NCBI GenBank assembly: GCA_023412745.1
Contig: JAEZBZ010000258.1
Location: 1 to 29,080, forward strand
Reading direction: 5' to 3'
Source: Pseudomonadota bacterium
Lineage (GTDB): Bacteria > Pseudomonadota > Alphaproteobacteria > Rhizobiales > Hyphomicrobiaceae
Length of the DNA stretch: 29,080 nt
Positions 23,018 through 29,080 of this stretch are shown in pieces. Each line of letters opens with the position of its first letter. Within the stretch, counting starts at the first letter, position 1. The translations under genes were made by a program, and so were the position numbers. Under the pieces are notes generated by a model. It ran no database searches. It was not told the DNA's origin and was given only the letters and a program-made list of their open reading frames with translations.

Positions 23018-23934
23018 CAAACGGATTTCGGTTGCTTCGTCTTGCTGCGCCGATTGTTGGGTGCGCTTTTGCGGCTGGACTGATCGCGGTATCGCCGACG
23101 CTGGCTCAGCAGGACTGGCAGCCCGCGGTCGCATCGACGACGCAAATTCCCGCGCAGCGGTTCGATATGCCAGTTACCAGTCAAGGCTGGGAACCTCGCG
23201 TTTTGGCAAAGGAAGATCCGGGCGGATTCGGTCCGGCGACAATGCCGGATCTGGTTGGCCAGGGCGTGCGCCGCGCGACGCAGCAACAGCCAATTCTGCC
23301 AACGCCCCAACTGCAGCAGCAGCCCCAGATCGCCCAAAGGGCACTTTCGCTGCAATCGCAGTCGCAACCGCAGATGCCCCAGCCGGTCGAAGCGGAGCGC
23401 CAGCCCGAAGCAGTTCCACAAGCTTCAGCTCAGCCAGCCCCCGCGCCGTTGCCACCTGCATTGCCCGGCAGCCAGATGGAGCGCGTCAGCAAGGTGACCG
23501 AGGCCGGTCCCGGCCAGCAATATTGCATCAATATTTCGGATGCGGCGGCGGACGCGCGATTCGCCTGGCAGAAAAAGACGCTTGGCGAGATCGAGCAGGA
23601 ACTGGACCGGCGCATCGAGCTGCTGGAAAAGCGGACCGCCGAGTATCGCGACTGGCTGGAGCGCCGCGACGAGTTCGCGCGCAAAGCGCAGGAAACGCTG
23701 GTGCAGATCTTCGCCAAAATGCGGCCTGACGCTGCGGCGTCGCAACTTGTCGAAATGGACGAGGAAACGGCAGCGGCTGTTCTAACGAAACTCAATCCGC
23801 GCAACGCCAGCGCAATTCTGAGTGAGATGCCGGCAGCTCCGGCCGCGCGACTACAGATGACGATTGCTGGCGCGGGGCGGGTTACGCCGGATCTTCCGGA
23901 CGTCAACGTAGTTGCGCGCGGTGGTAAATCATGA
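23014..23934 (+). CDS. motE: MotE-type periplasmic chaperone (MgtE-N-like C-terminus)
   Basis: The 306-residue product has an N-terminal signal or anchor (residues 8-32), then a Pro/Gln-rich low-complexity stretch (about 85-155), a charged coiled coil (about 185-230), and a helical C-terminal domain with FAKMRPDAAASQLVEMDEET and AAVLTKLNPRNASAILSEM, the pattern of MgtE-N/MotE proteins. In Sinorhizobium meliloti, MotE lies between flgI and flgH and is a chaperone for the motility protein MotC; the position here is identical. motC is not in this window. Overlaps of four bases on both sides (ATGA) tie it to flgI and flgH. The Gln/Pro-rich stretch is likely a spacer. Confidence 0.82.
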   Translation: MTNGFRLLRLAAPIVGCAFAAGLIAVSPTLAQQDWQPAVASTTQIPAQRFDMPVTSQGWEPRVLAKEDPGGFGPATMPDLVGQGVRRATQQQPILPTPQLQQQPQIAQRALSLQSQSQPQMPQPVEAERQPEAVPQASAQPAPAPLPPALPGSQMERVSKVTEAGPGQQYCINISDAAADARFAWQKKTLGEIEQELDRRIELLEKRTAEYRDWLERRDEFARKAQETLVQIFAKMRPDAAASQLVEMDEETAAAVLTKLNPRNASAILSEMPAAPAARLQMTIAGAGRVTPDLPDVNVVARGGKS

Positions 23935-24647
23935 TTGCACGGGCAGCCTTCTGTCTTGCCGCGCTTCTGGTCGGGGCCTGCAGCATCCATCCCGAAGACA
24001 TCGGGCGCGAGCCGCACATGACGCCGGTTGGCGCCGGGCTTACCCCCAACCGTGTGCCGATCCTGAGCGAGCCGATGACGCCCGCCAGCTATCGGCCCGG
24101 CTATTCATTCTGGCAGGATTCGAGCGCCAATCTGTTCCGTGATCCGCGAGCGACGAAAGTCGGCGACGTCGTCACCGTTAAAATCTCGATCAGGGACAAG
24201 GCGTCTTTGGACAATACTTCCAACCGCCAGCGCGATTCGAACAAGACGCTTGGGCTCGGCCATTCCTGGGGCGTCGAAACCGGCAAAACCTCGATCGAGG
24301 GCGAGGGCTCCTACGATGCGTCGATCAATTCCCAGACCAAGTCGAAAGGGGTCGGCGGAATATCGCGGTCGGAAAGCATTGAATTGCTGGTGGCAGCCAT
24401 TGTTTCTGACGTGCTTCCCAACGGGAATCTGGTTATCAGCGGGTCACAGGAGGTGCGCGTCAACTTCGAGGTGCGCGTTCTGAGTGTTGCCGGCGTGGTA
24501 CGTCCGCGTGATATCGCGACCGATAACTCCGTATCGTACGATAAGATTGCGGAAGCGCGCATTGCCTACGGTGGGCGCGGCCGCATTACCGAGGTTCAGC
24601 AACCGGGTGTCGGCCAGCAGCTCCTCGATATCATTGTTCCGTTCTGA
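23931..24647 (+). CDS. flgH: Flagellar L-ring lipoprotein FlgH
   Basis: FlgH forms the L ring in the outer membrane. The 238-residue protein has a lipoprotein signal with LVGAC and the acylated cysteine at residue 17. It contains WQDSSANLFRDPRATKVGDV followed by TVKISIRDKASLDN, and a C-terminal region GSQEVRVNFEVRVLSVAGVV with RPRDIATDNSV and IAYGGRGRITEVQQPGVGQQ, all diagnostic of FlgH. Length is normal. It overlaps motE by four bases; fliL starts 21 bases after its stop. Confidence 0.97.
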   Translation: MIARAAFCLAALLVGACSIHPEDIGREPHMTPVGAGLTPNRVPILSEPMTPASYRPGYSFWQDSSANLFRDPRATKVGDVVTVKISIRDKASLDNTSNRQRDSNKTLGLGHSWGVETGKTSIEGEGSYDASINSQTKSKGVGGISRSESIELLVAAIVSDVLPNGNLVISGSQEVRVNFEVRVLSVAGVVRPRDIATDNSVSYDKIAEARIAYGGRGRITEVQQPGVGQQLLDIIVPF

Positions 24648-24668
24648 TGTGCCGGAGCCGATGCTGCC

Positions 24669-25184
24669 ATGGCGACTGCGATAGAAAATGCCGGAGCGGC
24701 GCAACCGAAGGATAAAGGCGGTTCGTTGCTCAACGTGATCATCGCGGTCGTGGTGCTCTCCCTCGTCGCCATTGGCGGAGGCGGTTTTCTTGGCTTGCAG
24801 CTTTACGGCATCGTTGAGCAGTCCGTTCAGCACAAGATGGAGGCCGAAGCTTCCAAGCGGAAGGAGGCTGTAAAGCCCAGCGTCGCGAATGCTCTCGTGA
24901 TCAAGACGCTGAATCCCGTCATCACCAATCTGGCCGAGCCGGCGAATTCCTGGGTGCGGCTTGAGGCTTCGATCGTTCTCGAAGGCGAGGATGGGCCCGA
25001 TGCCGATCTGCTCGCCGCGAAAATCACCGAAGACATCATTACCCTTCTGCGCACCGTTACGCTTGTCCAAATTCAGGGTGCTGGCGGTTTTCAGAGCCTG
25101 CGGGAAGACCTGTCGGACCGGATCAAATCGCGCAGTAATGGTCGCGTCGGAGAACTTATCATTCATACCTTTGTTGTCGAATGA
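24669..25184 (+). CDS. fliL: Flagellar basal-body protein FliL
   Basis: FliL is a single-span inner-membrane protein that surrounds and supports the stator. The 171-residue product has a short cytoplasmic tail, one membrane segment (about residues 22-46) and a periplasmic domain with LNPVITNLAEPANSWVRLEA followed by SIVLEGEDGPDADLLAAKIT, as in FliL. It ends in VGELIIHTFVVE, close to the usual FVVQ end. Position before fliP is as expected. The fliP start overlaps its stop by four bases (ATGA). A second, more divergent FliL-like protein may be encoded at 10931. Confidence 0.92.
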   Translation: MATAIENAGAAQPKDKGGSLLNVIIAVVVLSLVAIGGGGFLGLQLYGIVEQSVQHKMEAEASKRKEAVKPSVANALVIKTLNPVITNLAEPANSWVRLEASIVLEGEDGPDADLLAAKITEDIITLLRTVTLVQIQGAGGFQSLREDLSDRIKSRSNGRVGELIIHTFVVE

Positions 25185-26014
25185 CCCGTTCGGCGACGAA
25201 ACTTTTCCTTGCATCGCTGGCAGTTCTGATCGCCCTGATGCTGCCGGGCGATGCGACTGCCCAGATTCCGAATTTGGATACCCTGGTTCCGCCGGGCGAA
25301 GGTACGGCTTCCGGCCGAATCATCCAGCTCGTTCTCATCATCACGGTTCTGTCTGTTGCGCCGGGCCTGCTGGTGATGGTGACGTGTTTCACCCGCTTTG
25401 TGATTGCTTTGTCGTTTCTGCGCGCGGGGCTCGGCCTGCAGACGACGCCGGCCAACCTGATTCTGATCAGCCTTGCGCTCTTCATGACGTTTTACGTCAT
25501 GGGTCCGACATTCGACCAAGCATGGAACAATGGGCTGAAGCCCCTCGTTGAAAACAGGATAACGGAAGACGAGGCGTTCGTTCGGATTACGCAGCCGTTC
25601 AAGGCCTTCATGCGCGCCAATGTGCGCGAAAAGGACCTGCAACTTTTTGAGGAACTGTCTGGGGGGCGTCGACAACCGCAGCAAGGGCAGGACCAGCCGC
25701 AAGCACAGCCACAGCCGGAGCAGCAGGCGCCACCTCAGGCAGAGGGACAGCAGCCCGCGCAGGACGACGAGATTTCGCTTCGCGTGCTGATCCCGGCCTT
25801 CATGATTTCGGAATTGCGACGCGGCTTTGAAATCGGCTTTCTAATTATTTTGCCGTTTCTGGTCATCGATATGATCGTGGCCACGTTAACGATGTCGATG
25901 GGCATGATGATGCTGCCGCCGACGGTTATTTCGTTGCCGTTTAAAATCCTTTTCTTTGTTTTGATTGACGGATGGAATTTGCTGGTTGGGGGGCTGATTC
26001 GTTCGTTTCTTTGA
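25181..26014 (+). CDS. fliP: Flagellar export gate protein FliP with Gln/Pro-rich insertion
   Basis: FliP forms the export gate with FliQ and FliR. The 277-residue protein has a cleavable signal (1-27), membrane segments, and the family motifs FTRFVIALSFLRAGLGLQTT at residues 70-89, FMTFYVMGPTFDQAWN at 101-116, and IGFLIILPFLVIDMIVATL then MMMLPPTVISLPFKILFFVL (residues 242-261) and IDGWNLLVG. Between the periplasmic FEELSGG and SLRVLIPAFMISELRRGF lies a stretch of about 37 residues (161-197) made mainly of Gln, Pro and Ala. Enteric FliP has only about ten residues here, so the protein is longer than the usual 245. The insertion is in frame and does not touch the core motifs. Confidence 0.95.
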   Translation: MTRSATKLFLASLAVLIALMLPGDATAQIPNLDTLVPPGEGTASGRIIQLVLIITVLSVAPGLLVMVTCFTRFVIALSFLRAGLGLQTTPANLILISLALFMTFYVMGPTFDQAWNNGLKPLVENRITEDEAFVRITQPFKAFMRANVREKDLQLFEELSGGRRQPQQGQDQPQAQPQPEQQAPPQAEGQQPAQDDEISLRVLIPAFMISELRRGFEIGFLIILPFLVIDMIVATLTMSMGMMMLPPTVISLPFKILFFVLIDGWNLLVGGLIRSFL

Positions 26015-26033
26015 TGGCAATCTGTGGGCGTCA

Positions 26034-26048
26034 TTAAGGTCTGCGTAA
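26034..26048. promoter_or_regulatory. Degenerate CtrA-like box upstream of flagellin gene
   Basis: TTAA, seven bases, GTAA: one mismatch from TTAA-N7-TTAA. It lies 20 bases after the fliP stop and about 145 bases before the flagellin start. One motif with a mismatch in a 178-base gap can arise by chance, so this is tentative. Confidence 0.2.
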
Positions 26049-26133
26049 GCATTTTGGTTCACTATGACCCTCGATGGCAGATTGGAGCCCCGGCCATAGA
26101 GCCCGGCTTCAAAGGCATGATGCCGCGCTGCTG

Positions 26134-26150
26134 TACCGGACGACCCGGTA
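26134..26150 (+). promoter_or_regulatory. Hairpin in the flagellin leader, possible FlbT target
   Basis: TACCGG, loop ACGAC, CCGGTA forms a perfect 6-bp stem, extendable by two wobble pairs, about 43 bases before the flagellin ATG. In Caulobacter, FlbT acts on the 5' leader of a flagellin mRNA. Because flbT is in this cluster, the hairpin is a reasonable target, by inference. Confidence 0.35.
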
Positions 26151-26192
26151 TGTCCCCGAACGCACGCATTCACCAAAGGGACATTCCTTAAA

Positions 26193-27122
26193 ATGACCAG
26201 CCTTCTGACCAATGCTTCGGCAATGACTGCTCTGCAGACCCTGTCGAACATCAACAAGAATCTCGAGACCACCCAGGGCCGCATCGCCACGGGCCTTCGC
26301 GTTTCTACCGCTTCTGACAACGCTGCTTACTGGTCGATCGCGACCACCATGCGCTCGGACAACCAGGCGATCTCGACTGTTCAGGACGCTCTCGGCCTCG
26401 GTGCCGGCAAGGTTGACACGGCCTATACCGCCGTCAGCGACACCGTTGATCGCGTCACCGAGCTGAAGCAGAAGGTTCTTGCTGCGAAGAACGCTTCGGC
26501 CGAAGACAAGGCCAAGCTGCAGAGCGAAATCGCTGTCATTCAGGCTCACCTGACGGACACGGTTGGTAATGCCACCTACGCCGGCTCGAACCTGATCCAG
26601 ACGGACTCGACCGATACCGATTTCCCGACTGAGTTCAGCATCGTTTCGTCCTACAACCGCGACTCTGCTGGCACTGTTACGACCGGCAGCATCGAGGTCA
26701 CCTATGCCAACATCCGCCTGATCGACAGCGGAGGTGATGGCGCCGGCATCCTCGACACCGAATTCACCACCACGGGTACGGGCGCGGTTGCAGACATCTC
26801 GATCCTGACGCTCGATGTCACGGCGACGGATGTCGACAACGATGACCTCGACGACATGCTGACCGCCATCGAGACGGGCCTGAAGAGCCTCGCTACGGGC
26901 GCTGCCGAACTCGGCGCCGCCAAGAAGCGTATCGACCTGCAGAAGGACTTCATGGGCAAGCTCAGCGATGCCATCGAGCGCGGCGTTGGCCAACTCGTTG
27001 ACGCTGATATGAACGAAGAGTCCACGCGCCTGCAGGCTCTGCAGGTTCAGCAGCAGCTCGGCATTCAGGCTCTGAGCATCGCCAACAGCAACAGCCAGAA
27101 CATCCTGTCGCTGTTCCGCTAA
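26193..27122 (+). CDS. Flagellin, filament subunit
   Basis: The 309-residue filament protein has the conserved axial N-terminus (MTSLLTNASAMTALQTLSNI, then QGRIATGLRVSTASDNAAYW) and C-terminus (ESTRLQALQVQQQLGIQALS, then NSQNILSLFR), with a short, variable, Thr/Asp-rich exposed part at about residues 145-225. The size and the SDNAAYWSIA motif match rhizobial flagellins. It contains no cysteine. Codon use is visibly shifted to C-ending codons compared with its neighbours, as expected for high expression. The 178-base upstream leader includes a hairpin, and a strong hairpin follows the stop, so it is probably a single-gene transcript. Other flagellin copies are common in this group; none is in this window. 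Confidence 0.96.
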   Translation: MTSLLTNASAMTALQTLSNINKNLETTQGRIATGLRVSTASDNAAYWSIATTMRSDNQAISTVQDALGLGAGKVDTAYTAVSDTVDRVTELKQKVLAAKNASAEDKAKLQSEIAVIQAHLTDTVGNATYAGSNLIQTDSTDTDFPTEFSIVSSYNRDSAGTVTTGSIEVTYANIRLIDSGGDGAGILDTEFTTTGTGAVADISILTLDVTATDVDNDDLDDMLTAIETGLKSLATGAAELGAAKKRIDLQKDFMGKLSDAIERGVGQLVDADMNEESTRLQALQVQQQLGIQALSIANSNSQNILSLFR

Positions 27123-27153
27123 TAGCGAACCGCTTCCACTAGGGAGCGATCCA

Positions 27154-27184
27154 CACGTGCCTCCGGGCTGACCGGAGGCACGTG
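27154..27184 (+). terminator. Strong terminator-type hairpin after flagellin
   Basis: CACGTGCCTCCGG, loop GCTGA, CCGGAGGCACGTG gives a perfect 13-bp stem 31 bases after the flagellin stop. No T run follows, so it might stabilise the 3' end of the flagellin mRNA or act with a termination factor rather than be a classical intrinsic terminator. Confidence 0.75.
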
Positions 27185-27405
27185 ACGGTACTTCGGTCAG
27201 TTGGGGCCGGGCGAAAGATCGCGAATCAGTCGCCTGATCCTGCCTTCCGAACGCCTTGCCCAAATTTAGGCGCAAGAGCCGAAGCTGCTAAAGCGATAAA
27301 CTTTTTGTGGACAGCCTTTCGGCTGACCACTGGCAATCACTCTCGCACAAGGTTCCAGCTCAAGAATCGAACCCGATTGAATTTTGTATTGTGTGGATGG
27401 TTTGA
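27185..27405. promoter_or_regulatory. fliF upstream region
   Basis: This 221-base gap between the flagellin hairpin and fliF must hold the fliF promoter. Short hairpins are visible (CAGCC, loop TTTC, GGCTG at 27312-27325; AATCG, loop AACC, CGATT at 27365-27378). GCGATAA at 27293-27299 resembles part of a sigma-28 -10 box, but I found no matching -35. In Brucella, FtcR is reported to act at the fliF promoter, so an FtcR site here is possible. Confidence 0.35.
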
Positions 27406-29055
27406 ATGATCGGGCGAGAACAACTGGAACGACTCTGGGCCAACCTGCTCGCGTTGGGCCCAAAGCGTCTCATGGCGATGGCGATTATTGGCGCGACTGT
27501 GTTCGCTGGTGTCGGCGCCACGAGCTATCTGTTGAGCCGGCCGGAGCTTGAAACGCTCTACACCGGACTGTCACCGCAGGACGCCACCCGCATCGGCGCG
27601 GCGCTCGGTGAAGCTGGCATTCATTTTGACGTCAACGCTGAAGGCACCAAGGTCATGGTGCGCCCGAGCCAGACGGCTGCTGCGCGCGCGCTGCTGGCCG
27701 AGAAGGGGCTGCCGAGCAACAGTACCGCCGGCTACGAGCTGTTCGACAAGCTCGGTTCGATCGGTCTGACGTCCTTCATGCAGGAAATCACGCGGGTTCG
27801 CGCACTTGAAGGCGAAATCGCGCGGACGATCCAGGCGGTGTCCGGCGTCAAGGCGGCGCGCGTGCATCTGGTGCTGCCGGATGCCGGATCGTTCCGCCGT
27901 AACCGGCAGACGCCGTCCGCATCGGTTGTCATTCGCACGGATACGACCGGTGATCGGTCCTCGGCGACCGCGATCCGGCATCTTGTCGCCGCCGCCGTTC
28001 CGGGCATGGTCGTTGACCAGGTGACGGTGCTCAGCATCGACGGCAGCGTTCTTGCGGCCGCGGGAGACGCCTCAACGGCTACGCCGGCGCGCCTTGTCGA
28101 CCTGGAAAAGAACTTCACGCGCGACTTGCAGGCCAGCGTCAGCAAGACGCTGGTGCCGTATCTAGGGATCGGCAACTTTGAGGTCAGCGCATCTGCCCGC
28201 CTCAACACGGATCGCCGGCAGACGAACGAAACGTCGTTTGATCCTGAATCGCGCGTCGAGCGCTCTGTGCGGACCGTCCGCGAAACCGGCAATTCGCAGA
28301 ACCAGGCCAATCGGACGCCGGTTACGGTCGAGCAGAACATGCCGGTCGATCAGCCGGCATCGCGGCCCGGCGATGTGTCCACGCGCTCCAACGATCGGCG
28401 CGAGGAACTCACCAATTTTGAGCTGAACTCGAAGACGACCTCGACGGTCAGCGATGGTTACCGCATCGAAGCCTTGACGGTGGCCGTTGTCATCAACCGT
28501 AAGCCGTTGCTTGCGTCCCTCGGTGAAGGCGCCGGCGAGGAAGCGTTGAATAATCAGCTCAAGGAGATTGAACGGTTGATCGCGACCTCGGCCGGTATTT
28601 CCGCCGAGCGCGGAGACCGCGTAACGGTTGCGGCGGTGGACTTTTTCCGCGATGGCGAGGCAATGGAGCCGCTGTCGGATAGCGGCATTCGCGATATCCT
28701 GTCGCGTCATGCGGGCACCCTTATCAATGCCGTCGCCGTGCTCGGGGTGATGGCGCTTCTGATCTGGTTCGGCCTTAAGCCGGCGCTTCGTGCCGTTCTT
28801 CAGGCGCCGGTGCCGGCGCTTGCGGCCGATGGTCCGCCGGTGTCGGGCGGTGAACTGAAAGCTGCCGGCGCAGAAGGTGGCGGGGCGTTCGCGACGCACC
28901 GGCTGGCCGGCGGTGAACAGCCCAATCTGATCTCAGATCTGCAGAACAAGCTGGGAAACTCTCCGCAAAAGCGGTTCGAGCAAATGGTCGATTACGACGA
29001 AGAACAAGCAGCAGCAATTCTCAAACAGTGGATGCGTGAGGCGAGAAGAGCATGA
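27406..29055 (+). CDS. fliF: Flagellar MS-ring protein FliF
   Basis: FliF makes the MS ring in the inner membrane, the foundation of the basal body. The 549-residue protein has an N-terminal membrane segment (about 24-45), the YscJ/FliF region with LYTGLSPQDATRIGAALGEA, ARALLAEKGLPS and LEGEIARTIQAVSGVKAARV followed by HLVLPD, a second membrane segment (about 443-463) and a C-terminal FliG-binding tail RFEQMVDYDEEQAAAILKQW. Length is normal. GGATGG precedes the ATG. The stop overlaps the next start as ATGA. In S. meliloti fliF is near visNR and flhB; here it follows flagellin, a different arrangement. Confidence 0.97.
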   Translation: MIGREQLERLWANLLALGPKRLMAMAIIGATVFAGVGATSYLLSRPELETLYTGLSPQDATRIGAALGEAGIHFDVNAEGTKVMVRPSQTAAARALLAEKGLPSNSTAGYELFDKLGSIGLTSFMQEITRVRALEGEIARTIQAVSGVKAARVHLVLPDAGSFRRNRQTPSASVVIRTDTTGDRSSATAIRHLVAAAVPGMVVDQVTVLSIDGSVLAAAGDASTATPARLVDLEKNFTRDLQASVSKTLVPYLGIGNFEVSASARLNTDRRQTNETSFDPESRVERSVRTVRETGNSQNQANRTPVTVEQNMPVDQPASRPGDVSTRSNDRREELTNFELNSKTTSTVSDGYRIEALTVAVVINRKPLLASLGEGAGEEALNNQLKEIERLIATSAGISAERGDRVTVAAVDFFRDGEAMEPLSDSGIRDILSRHAGTLINAVAVLGVMALLIWFGLKPALRAVLQAPVPALAADGPPVSGGELKAAGAEGGGAFATHRLAGGEQPNLISDLQNKLGNSPQKRFEQMVDYDEEQAAAILKQWMREARRA

Positions 29056-29080
29056 GTGCAGTACCAGTATCGCGTTTCTT
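29052..29080 (+). CDS. Start of a downstream gene (partial, cut by window edge)
   Basis: An ATG at 29052 overlaps the fliF stop (ATGA) and the frame stays open to the window end, reading MSAVPVSRF. The overlap matches the coupling seen throughout the cluster, so it is likely the next gene of the fliF operon. Nine or so residues are too few to identify it; regulator genes such as visN or a FliH-type gene are known fliF neighbours in related bacteria. Confidence 0.55.

Noticed and set aside
21905..23134. Open frame of 409 codons antisense to flgI
   Set aside because: It mirrors the GC-skewed codon use of flgI, and its product is rich in Arg, His and Gln with no known motif. The same holds for the long antisense frames over motA (14393-15205), fliM (15226-16302) and flagellin (26109-27275).
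26070..26090. Sigma-54-like promoter before flagellin (TGGCAG ... GC)
   Set aside because: The spacing between the GG and GC elements is one base short of the required distance, and the rest of the consensus does not match.
27287..27300. Sigma-28-like -10 element before fliF
   Set aside because: GCGATAA is a partial match, but no TAAA-type -35 occurs at the proper distance.
1..29080. A novel defence, mobile or secretion system
   Set aside because: Almost every open frame fits the known flagellar system, and no transposase, integrase, toxin, nuclease or repeat array is visible.

Overview
This window is an almost uninterrupted flagellar gene cluster from an alphaproteobacterium, most likely of the order Hyphomicrobiales (Rhizobiales). 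The basis is the gene content and order: an FtcR/Rem-type regulator precedes flgE-flgK-flgL-flaF-flbT-flgD-fliQ-flhA-fliR; the FlaF/FlbT pair, a DUF1217 protein and a MotE-type chaperone are present; motA lies next to fliM without motB; and the flagellin is a short rhizobial type. I cannot fix the genus. No mobile element, rRNA, tRNA or CRISPR array is visible.

Layout. (1) 1-737: the 5' end of an unidentified leftward gene, then about 590 bases with no convincing gene but with a duplicated, inverted regulatory-looking module carrying TTAA-N7-TTAA (CtrA-type) boxes. (2) 738-11395: rightward run ftcR, flgE, flgK, flgL, flaF, flbT, flgD, fliQ, flhA, fliR, a FliJ-like coiled-coil protein, a FlgJ-type rod-binding protein, a FlgN-like protein and a FliL-like membrane protein. 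(3) 11430-14261: leftward operon of a DUF1217 protein, flgF and fliI, converging on region 2 and diverging from region 4. (4) 14426-26014: rightward run motA, fliM, fliN, fliG, flhB, an unidentified protein, flgB, flgC, fliE, flgG, flgA, flgI, motE, flgH, fliL, fliP. (5) 26193-27122: a flagellin gene with its own leader and a strong terminator-type hairpin. (6) 27406-29055: fliF, followed by the first bases of a further gene.

Together these genes encode most of one flagellum: MS ring (FliF), C ring (FliG, FliM, FliN), export gate (FlhA, FlhB, FliP, FliQ, FliR) and ATPase (FliI), rod (FlgB, FlgC, FlgF, FlgG, FliE, FlgJ-type), P and L rings (FlgI, FlgH, FlgA), hook and junction (FlgE, FlgD, FlgK, FlgL), filament, one stator subunit (MotA) and accessory or regulatory factors (FtcR, FlaF, FlbT, FliL, MotE). 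Not seen here and presumably encoded elsewhere: motB, motC, motD, fliK, a recognisable fliH and chemotaxis genes. Many genes overlap by 4 bases (ATGA, GTGA or TTGA), which implies translational coupling.

The system is well known. The points worth a second look are regulatory and structural: the inverted CtrA-box modules upstream of ftcR, a hairpin in the flagellin leader that could be an FlbT target, a perfect 18-bp palindrome before flhA, helically phased repeats between the divergent operons, a Gln/Pro-rich insertion in FliP, a FliM without the usual N-terminal CheY-binding motif, and three or four small proteins without firm family assignment.
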